11,200 nucleotides of DNA from Candidatus Bathyarchaeota archaeon (lineage in GTDB: Archaea > Thermoproteota > Bathyarchaeia > Bathyarchaeales > SOJC01), in the NCBI GenBank assembly GCA_030641425.1, contig DAOWHM010000034.1:1-11200 (forward strand), written 5' to 3'. Position numbers and translations under genes: made by a program. The notes beneath the pieces are model-generated. The model was not told the DNA's origin and did not search any database. It saw nothing but the letters and a program-made list of their open reading frames with translations. This document shows positions 6,983-11,200 of the stretch, piece after piece (the first letter of the stretch is position 1; the number at the start of each line of letters is the position of its first letter).

Positions 6983-7771
6983 ATGTTGGTGGGTAAATTG
7001 ACCTCAAAGATTTTTAACCTGCAAGGAAAAGCTGTTGACAAGGCAAAACTACCAAGTGTCTTCAGAACCGAATTGCGTCCAGACGTTATTGGACGAGCCG
7101 TAACAACAGTCCAATCTCATCGTTTCCAACCACAGGGGAGAGATCCTATGGCAGGGAAGAGAACCACTGCTGAGTCAAAAGGAGTTGGTCTTGGAATCGC
7201 AAGGGTCCCCCGTTTGAAGTTGAGTATGCGGGCTGCTTTAGGAGTTGGAATCGTTGGGGGTTACCGAGCTCATCCTCCCCGCTCTGAAAAGAAAATTAGA
7301 AAGAAGATTCCACGAAAAGAGATGGATCTTGCTTTACGATCTGCAATTGCAGCAACAGGTGTGAAAGATATCGTCGCTAAACGGGGACATCTAGTTGATG
7401 ATGTGCCGGATTTCCCCTTGGTCGTCGTGGACGATGTAGAGAGTTTGCAGAAAACAAAGGATGTTGAAGCATTTCTTCTTTCGCTAGGTGCTTGGGCAGA
7501 TGTCTTCAGGGCGAAAGAGAGCCGACATGTGAGGGCTGGAAAAGGAAAAATCCGTGGACGAAGATACAAACAATCTGTGGGCCCATTAATAGTCGTCTCC
7601 AAAGATAGCTCGATAGTTAAGGCTGCGCGGAATCTTCCAGGAGTTGATGTTGCTTTGGTGGACAACCTGAATGTTGAATTGTTGGCGCCAGGGACCCATC
7701 CAGGTCGACTCACTATCTGGTCTAGTTCAGCCTTAGGGAGGCTTTCCGAGAAGTTTAGTGAGGTTGCATAG
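6983..7771 (+). CDS. rpl4: 50S ribosomal protein uL4 (L4/L1e)
   Basis: The 262 residues match archaeal uL4. Visible are the loop region around GRDPMAGKRTTAESKGVGLG, the basic RAHPPRSEKKIRKKIPRKEM segment, the LRSAIAATG helix and the C-terminal WSSSALGRLSEKF. It binds 23S rRNA domain I and lines the exit tunnel with its extended loop. The ATG is preceded by AAAAGGAG with good spacing. It is co-transcribed with uL3, and its stop lies 2 nt before the uL23 start, which implies translational coupling. Confidence 0.96.
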   Translation: MLVGKLTSKIFNLQGKAVDKAKLPSVFRTELRPDVIGRAVTTVQSHRFQPQGRDPMAGKRTTAESKGVGLGIARVPRLKLSMRAALGVGIVGGYRAHPPRSEKKIRKKIPRKEMDLALRSAIAATGVKDIVAKRGHLVDDVPDFPLVVVDDVESLQKTKDVEAFLLSLGAWADVFRAKESRHVRAGKGKIRGRRYKQSVGPLIVVSKDSSIVKAARNLPGVDVALVDNLNVELLAPGTHPGRLTIWSSSALGRLSEKFSEVA

Positions 7772-7773
7772 CT

Positions 7774-8034
7774 GTGGATCCCTACGACGTGATCTCATAT
7801 CCGTTGATGACTGAAGTTGCCAGCCGTCTACTTGAAACAGAGAACAAGTTGGTTTTTATAGTTAGCTTGAAAGCAAACAAAGCAGACATTAGACGAGCTG
7901 TTGAGGAACTTTACGAAGTATTGGTGGAGAGAGTTAATGTTCTCATTACGTGTAAAGGTCAGAAGAAAGCGTTTGTGAAATTGCATCCAGATTTTAAGGC
8001 TGTTGATGTCGCGATAAAACTTGGAATACTCTAA
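7774..8034 (+). CDS. rpl23: 50S ribosomal protein uL23
   Basis: The 86 residues match archaeal uL23, opening DPYDVISYPLMTEVASRLLE and ending KAVDVAIKLGIL. It sits at the tunnel exit and is the docking site for nascent-chain factors such as SRP. It starts with GTG at 7774, 2 nt after the uL4 stop, with GAGG inside the end of uL4 as likely ribosome-binding site. In most archaea uL2 follows at once. Here there is a 175-nt gap and an unrelated gene, so the ribosomal cluster ends at this point. Confidence 0.95.
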   Translation: MDPYDVISYPLMTEVASRLLETENKLVFIVSLKANKADIRRAVEELYEVLVERVNVLITCKGQKKAFVKLHPDFKAVDVAIKLGIL

Positions 8035-8056
8035 CCTAAAAGATCGGCTGTCAGAG

Positions 8057-8085
8057 TATACTTCATCAGTATTGTAGAAAGTATA
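8057..8085 (+). terminator. Weak inverted repeat after uL23
   Basis: TATACTT and AAGTATA form a 7-bp stem around a 15-nt loop, 23 nt after the uL23 stop. There is no T-run behind it. It could stabilise the 3' end of the ribosomal-protein message or be chance in AT-rich DNA. Confidence 0.25.
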
Positions 8086-8170
8086 TCGGAATCACCGAGT
8101 TGCCCAATATTATCCAGTTATCCTTGGTAAAATCTGAAATTATCATCGTTCAAGTATGAAAAAGTAAGCA

Positions 8171-8177
8171 CTTAAAG
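8171..8177 (+). promoter_or_regulatory. Possible TATA element before the zinc-ribbon membrane protein
   Basis: CTTAAAG lies about 35 nt upstream of the ATG at 8210, at plausible distance for a leader of about 10 nt. The match to a TATA box is imperfect and the call is tentative. Confidence 0.3.
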
Positions 8178-8209
8178 CTAAGATTGAGAGAAATAATCAA
8201 GTAAGACGA

Positions 8210-8680
8210 ATGGAGACGTGTAGCAGTATAGGCGTGCATCAAAACATAAAGTGCCAAAATTGTCAGGAAGACCAAGCGGGGGATGAGGGTTTCTGCGACG
8301 CATGCATGTATGATAAGCTTTCTGCAGCAATTGAGACGAAGGATTTGCCCTTGTTTTATAGATTAATCCTGAAAGTTCCTGGTGTCAGCCTACTTGAGAG
8401 TGCTTCAGGAGTATTCTGGGCAATTATCGTTCCACTCTTCTTCTTTTTGAATTTTCTGGTAAATTTGTATTTGTTTGTTGCATTTCCTTTTCCTGTCAAC
8501 GCTGCATTGATAGCAGTCGTTCCAGCTGTGACCTTTTTGGTTTTCTTAAAGATTGGCTTAGAACGATTCATTAATTTTTGGAATTTGAACTTCGTAAGAT
8601 CTCACCTAGAATGGGACGTTACGGAGAAAGCTAAGGAATACGTCAGTCTACTAAAGAGGCAGAAAAAGGGCAGTTGTTGA
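8210..8680 (+). CDS. Zinc-ribbon membrane protein of unknown function
   Basis: I do not recognise a named family. The 156-residue protein has CQNC (C15/C18) and CDAC (C29/C32) near the N-terminus, spaced as a treble-clef or zinc-ribbon knuckle. An amphipathic stretch follows (about 40-60). Two hydrophobic segments come next, FWAIIVPLFFFLNFLVNLYL (about 69-88) and AALIAVVPAVTFLVFLKIGL (about 98-117). The Lys/Glu-rich tail ends KRQKKGSC. A soluble metal-binding head, a helical hairpin in the membrane and a charged tail are therefore likely. The ATG at 8210 is the first start in the frame, and its ribosome-binding site is weak. The gene stands alone after the ribosomal cluster. Zinc-ribbon plus membrane-hairpin proteins are common orphans in archaea. 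Coding is supported by ordered domain structure, not by a match. Confidence 0.7.
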   Translation: METCSSIGVHQNIKCQNCQEDQAGDEGFCDACMYDKLSAAIETKDLPLFYRLILKVPGVSLLESASGVFWAIIVPLFFFLNFLVNLYLFVAFPFPVNAALIAVVPAVTFLVFLKIGLERFINFWNLNFVRSHLEWDVTEKAKEYVSLLKRQKKGSC

Positions 8681-8734
8681 AGTCTTTAACACTCACTGTT
8701 GACATCGTCTTCTAGGTGGTTATGTAAGCATCGA

Positions 8735-9030
8735 TCAAAGCCCTATTGTTTCAGGGTAAAGCAGATCATTGGTTTCTCCAAAAAAAAATTTCTTTATCTT
8801 CATAATTTTTATTGTTTTTTCGTCAAGATGTTGACAGAAGTCGTTTATTCGTATTTTTCCAGCTCCATGTTCTACTGTTATAGTTCCTCTTAACTTGATT
8901 GTTGTGTCATAGATTTCCTTCTTGATCAGTTCAAGATCCTTAGTGTCCAGTTCGTCTATCCGTCAATTGCCTGTCTATATGTGGGTAAATGAACTCTGTA
9001 TTTGCTGGCGATTTCGTCGAGGGCATACAT
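8735..9030 (-). pseudogene. Decayed C-terminus of a GlcD-type FAD-linked oxidase
   Basis: Two minus-strand frames together resemble the C-terminal cap of glycolate oxidase/D-lactate dehydrogenase (GlcD, FAD-oxidase_C). From 9030 the first reads MYALDEIASKYRVHLPTY, then RQAIDG and a TAG stop (8956-8958). RQAIDG looks like a mutated form of the conserved GHAGDG. The second frame, from about 8953, reads LELIKKEIYDTTIKLRGTIT, then VEHGAGKIR (intact form usually GGTISGEHGIG), LDEKTIKIMKIKK and finally NDLLYPETIG in place of NNILNPGK, ending at 8735. An in-frame stop, a frameshift, loss of the segment after GDG, a T9 run near the end and no N-terminal FAD domain all indicate a dead gene. The identification rests on remembered family patterns. 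Confidence 0.65.
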
Positions 9031-9042
9031 GTGAGTGACCCC

Positions 9043-9089
9043 AAAAAAAAATAGATAGGGAGTGACTGATATTTCCTTAATCCGGAAAT
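9043..9089 (-). terminator. Hairpin plus T9 tract downstream of the zinc-finger gene
   Basis: On the minus strand a 6-bp stem (ATTTCC/GGAAAT, 9071-9089, 7-nt loop) is followed 19 nt later by nine T (9043-9051). This lies 33-80 nt after the stop of the small zinc-finger gene. A T-run of this length is enough to end transcription in archaea. Confidence 0.45.
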
Positions 9090-9121
9090 GTCAAAAAGTC
9101 TCAGTTTGTGGAGCTACTTAG

Positions 9122-9274
9122 CTAATATCTCCCTCTTCTTGGTGGTCTTCTTTTCTGCCAACAATCTCGGCAATAGACCGGTCTGCTTGAGTCTGGTTTG
9201 AATGGGACTTCGCATTCATTTCCACAATCAGCACAAACGGCCTTATGCATCTCTCTGTCTTCCCTGTAGGACAA
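9122..9274 (-). CDS. Small CxxC/CxxC zinc-finger protein, 50 aa
   Basis: An intact short gene. Its core reads MHKAVCADCGNECEVPF, then KPDSSRPVYCRDCWQKRR, then a basic PPRRGRY tail. The zinc pair is C14/C17 with C35/C38, and C21 is an extra cysteine. The pattern CxDCGxxCEVPFKP...RPVYCRxCxxKRR recurs in small single-domain proteins in archaea and some bacteria; their function is not established, and nucleic-acid binding is only suggested by the basic tail. I chose the TTG at 9274 because GGAGGTG (9283-9289) lies 8 nt upstream and an in-frame TAA sits just before it. Starting there gives the opening SYREDREMHKA. An ATG at 9250 gives a 42-residue form. The gene is minus-strand between a dead oxidase and a gene-poor stretch, and is followed by a hairpin/T9 tract. 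Confidence 0.75.
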   Translation of the reverse strand: MSYREDREMHKAVCADCGNECEVPFKPDSSRPVYCRDCWQKRRPPRRGRY

Positions 9275-9282
9275 TTACGTTG

Positions 9283-9289
9283 CACCTCC
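9283..9289 (-). promoter_or_regulatory. Ribosome-binding site of the small zinc-finger gene
   Basis: GGAGGTG on the minus strand is a full Shine-Dalgarno match 8 nt before the TTG at 9274. It makes the 50-residue form more likely than the one from the ATG at 9250. Confidence 0.55.
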
Positions 9290-9367
9290 ATAGATTGGGT
9301 ATCGAAGAACTAGCCTTTTCCTTACGAACTCTAATTCTTACGCATTCAACCGGTTAATAAGCAAAAC

Positions 9368-9376
9368 TATTTAAAC
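9368..9376. promoter_or_regulatory. TATA-like element in the gene-poor stretch
   Basis: TATTTAAAC (GTTTAAATA on the minus strand) contains the palindrome TTTAAA and could work in either direction. On the minus strand it lies about 95 nt before the zinc-finger gene. On the plus strand it precedes a broken short reading frame. Direction cannot be decided from sequence. Confidence 0.3.
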
Positions 9377-9378
9377 TT

Positions 9379-9564
9379 ATGCATGCCCCTTTTCTTAGTT
9401 GTCTGAGGTATCTTTCTTCAAGATCCCACTCTTCATATTAGTGCTGGATTAAACACTTATTGCCTAATCTGAGTTTAGGGCAGTTATTGTCGCCTACAGA
9501 GTCTTACTTCCAAGCAATCGAAGAGTGTCAGCGTTGGGGAAGAGAGATCGTTGCCAGTCTGTAA
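9379..9564 (+). pseudogene. Possible remnant of a short plus-strand gene
   Basis: The stretch 9275-9639 holds no clear gene. One plus-strand frame runs from an ATG at 9379 to a TAA at 9562-9564 and is interrupted by a TAG at 9439-9441. Its last part, LSPTESYFQAIEECQRWGRE and then IVASL, looks like a natural C-terminal helix. I cannot assign a family, and a frame of this size can arise by chance. The rest of the stretch shows no tRNA-like fold or repeat. Confidence 0.2.
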
Positions 9565-9567
9565 AGC

Positions 9568-9578
9568 TTTATATTTTA
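9568..9578 (+). promoter_or_regulatory. TATA box of the COG2403 GTPase operon
   Basis: TTTATATTTTA is a strong archaeal TATA-like sequence. Transcription starting near 9597 would give a leader of about 43 nt. That leader has two small inverted repeats (CTCC/GGAG at 9600-9613; AATG/CATT at 9615-9628) and GAGGT (9629-9633) placed 6 nt before the ATG. Confidence 0.5.
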
Positions 9579-9639
9579 TGATTTCGGGATACTATTTCAC
9601 TCCTTATCGGGAGCAATGGTCAATCATTGAGGTCGTTTA

Positions 9640-10956
9640 ATGAAGAGTAAGGTTGTTATTATGGGGGCAGCGGGTAGAGATTTTCACAACTTCAACGTTT
9701 ACTTCAGAAACAATGACTCTTATGAAGTTGTAGCCTTTACCGCCACTCAAATACCGGGAATTGAAACGCGGAGTTACCCCCCGGAGCTTGCAGGAGAAAG
9801 ATATCCTCAGGGCATTCCGATATATCCTGAGGAGAAATTGCCAGAACTCATAGAGAAACACGGTGTGGATGAGGTTGTTTTTGCCTACAGTGATGTGCCC
9901 CACGAGTACGTAATGCATCAGGCGTCTCTTGTGATGTCCTGCGGGGCTGATTTCAGGTTGATGGGTCCTTCATCAACTATGCTGAAAGCTAAGGTTCCAG
10001 TTGTTTCTGTATGCGCGGTTAGAACTGGTTCGGGCAAGAGTCAGACTTCGAGGAAGGTTGCTACACTGTTAAAAAGAATGGGCTTCAGGGTTGCGGTGAT
10101 CAGGCATCCGATGCCTTATGGAGATCTGGCGAAACAGGCCTGGCAGAGGTTTGCATCTTATGAGGACATGGTGAAGAATGAATGCACGATTGAAGAGCGC
10201 GAAGAGTATGAGCCTCACATTGCTCAGGGGATTCTTGTTTTTGCAGGTGTTGACTATGAGAGGATTTTGAGGGAAGCGGAGAAAGAAGCAGATATTATTG
10301 TGTGGGATGGAGGAAATAACGATATTCCTTTTTATCAACCAGATTTGCAGATTGTGGTTGTTGATCCTCACAGACCAGGTCATGAACTTGCCTATTATCC
10401 TGGGGAGACAAATCTAAGAATGGCAGATGTTGTGGTGATTAATAAGGTTGGAACTGCGTCTCGTGAGGGTGTAGAGACTGTACGTAAGAATATTGAGGCT
10501 GTGAATCCAGACGCGTTGGTTATCGAAGCTTATTCTCCTGTTACTGTCGATGACCCTGATATGATTAGGGGAAAACGCGTTTTGGTGGTGGAGGATGGAC
10601 CTACGTTGACGCATGGGAATATGGCATATGGTGCTGGAGTTATCATCGCGAAGAAGTTGGGGGCTGCTGAGATTGTTGATCCGAGACCTTATGCTGTGGG
10701 GTCAATAGCGGCGACTTTTAAGAAGTATTCGCATCTTGGGGCTTTGCTTCCAGCTGTAGGTTATGGTAGTGAGCAGATTAAGGAGCTTGAGAAGACGATA
10801 GATGCCACACCTTGTGACGTTGTTGTCATTGGTACCCCTATAGATCTGAGGCGTATCTTGGATATTAGTAAGCCTGCTGTGAGAGCTAAATATGACCTTG
10901 AAGAGTTGGGTGCTCCAACTCTAGAGGATGTGTTGAAAGAGCATTTTCAAAGGTGA
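9640..10956 (+). CDS. Cyclic 2,3-diphosphoglycerate synthase-like P-loop GTPase (COG2403)
   Basis: The 438-residue protein has a Rossmann-like N-terminus (KVVIMGAAGRDFHNFN, about 4-19) and a DEVVFAYSDVPHEYVM segment (about 77-92). Its P-loop domain begins at AVRTGSGKSQTSRK (about 126-139), followed by HPMPYGDL, a Walker-B-like IIVWDGGNNDIPF (about 219-231) and VVINKVG (about 265-271). This is the COG2403 layout. The family is usually annotated as cyclic 2,3-diphosphoglycerate synthase after the methanogen enzyme, which closes 2,3-diphosphoglycerate with ATP. COG2403 is broader and occurs in many organisms not known to make that solute, so the substrate here is uncertain. The ATG at 9640 has a good GAGGT 6 nt upstream. 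The next gene starts 5 nt after its stop. Confidence 0.85.
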   Translation: MKSKVVIMGAAGRDFHNFNVYFRNNDSYEVVAFTATQIPGIETRSYPPELAGERYPQGIPIYPEEKLPELIEKHGVDEVVFAYSDVPHEYVMHQASLVMSCGADFRLMGPSSTMLKAKVPVVSVCAVRTGSGKSQTSRKVATLLKRMGFRVAVIRHPMPYGDLAKQAWQRFASYEDMVKNECTIEEREEYEPHIAQGILVFAGVDYERILREAEKEADIIVWDGGNNDIPFYQPDLQIVVVDPHRPGHELAYYPGETNLRMADVVVINKVGTASREGVETVRKNIEAVNPDALVIEAYSPVTVDDPDMIRGKRVLVVEDGPTLTHGNMAYGAGVIIAKKLGAAEIVDPRPYAVGSIAATFKKYSHLGALLPAVGYGSEQIKELEKTIDATPCDVVVIGTPIDLRRILDISKPAVRAKYDLEELGAPTLEDVLKEHFQR

Positions 10957-10961
10957 AGGTG

Positions 10962-11200
10962 ATGAGTGAGGAGAGCGTAACTCGTATTCCGATCAGACTT
11001 ACGATTGAGAAGATTGGCGTCGCAGAAGGAGAATTAATCCGCCATCTAGCTCCAAGAACTGTTGATGCTATTACTCAGAAGTTGCCGTTTGAAGGGAGGA
11101 TTGCCCTGTGGAAGGAGGAGGTATACTTTGAGATTCCAGTTATGATGGGTGATGAGAAGGCTAAACCGAAGGTTGATAAAGGCGCAATCACGTATTGGCC
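10962..11200 (+). CDS. Cyclophilin-like protein (PF04126/DUF369), N-terminal part
   Basis: The 79 visible codons run from the ATG at 10962 to the window edge, open and truncated. The text IGVAEGELIRHLAPRTVDAI, then LPFEGRIALWKEEVYFEIPV, then KVDKGAITYWP matches the small cyclophilin-fold family represented by Thermotoga TM1367. These have a cyclophilin-like barrel of about 120 residues; peptidyl-prolyl isomerase activity is not established for the family. The start is preceded by AGGTGAAGGTG, which overlaps the stop of the COG2403 gene 5 nt before the ATG. The two are therefore almost certainly one operon. A functional link between them is inference. Confidence 0.78.
   Translation, partial: MSEESVTRIPIRLTIEKIGVAEGELIRHLAPRTVDAITQKLPFEGRIALWKEEVYFEIPVMMGDEKAKPKVDKGAITYW

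Noticed and set aside
8041..8160. Possible C/D box sRNA on the minus strand (TGATGA followed by CTGA near 8065-8050)
   Set aside because: The spacing between the boxes is only about 8 nt, the second box pair is poor, and no closing stem is seen. Not supportable by eye.
8699..8893. Plus-strand 64-codon frame
   Set aside because: Low-complexity Phe/Ser/Tyr-rich product antisense to the GlcD remnant, with no ribosome-binding site. It is a shadow frame.
9190..9205. T-arm-like GGTTTGAATGGG suggesting a tRNA
   Set aside because: It lies inside the zinc-finger coding sequence, and no acceptor, D-arm or anticodon stem can be folded around it.
1..11200. CRISPR arrays, insertion sequences, attachment sites
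   Set aside because: No regularly spaced direct repeats, transposase signatures, terminal inverted repeats or tRNA-anchored repeats were seen on either strand.

Overview
The window reads as archaeal chromosome, probably from the TACK side of the tree and possibly Bathyarchaeia-like (a guess from gene content, not a phylogeny). The evidence is an archaeal tRNA-splicing endonuclease, an archaeal/eukaryotic-type glycyl-tRNA synthetase, a fused-specificity phosphoglucose/phosphomannose isomerase, archaeal uL3-uL4-uL23, a COG2403 cyclic-2,3-diphosphoglycerate-synthase-like GTPase, TATA-type promoters and T-tract terminators. Base composition is moderate, and GTG, TTG and possibly even ATT starts occur.

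Layout. Positions 1-4130 are minus-strand: the N-terminal part of endA (1-303), a DUF47/PhoU-like phosphate-transport accessory protein (402-1061), glycyl-tRNA synthetase (1128-2888, with an apparently non-canonical start) and a phosphoglucose/phosphomannose isomerase (2979-4130). A short divergent promoter region with one palindromic TATA-like element (4166-4175) separates these from a plus-strand translation cluster: a SPOUT-class RNA methyltransferase, a nine-segment GxGD presenilin/signal-peptide-peptidase-like intramembrane protease, then uL3, uL4 and uL23. The usual archaeal continuation (uL2, uS19 and so on) is absent. Instead there is a small zinc-ribbon membrane protein (8210-8680).

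Positions 8681-9639 are gene-poor. On the minus strand they hold the decayed C-terminus of a GlcD-type FAD-linked oxidase (8735-9030) and an intact 50-residue CxxC/CxxC zinc-finger gene (9122-9274). A doubtful coding remnant lies on the plus strand (9379-9564). The window ends with a plus-strand operon of a COG2403 P-loop GTPase (9640-10956) and the start of a cyclophilin-like protein (from 10962).

The centre of the window is devoted to translation: tRNA splicing, tRNA charging, rRNA modification and ribosomal proteins. Most worth a second look are the intramembrane aspartyl protease placed between the SPOUT methyltransferase and uL3, the glycyl-tRNA synthetase with no ATG/GTG/TTG for its conserved N-terminus, the small zinc-finger gene, and the GlcD pseudogene.
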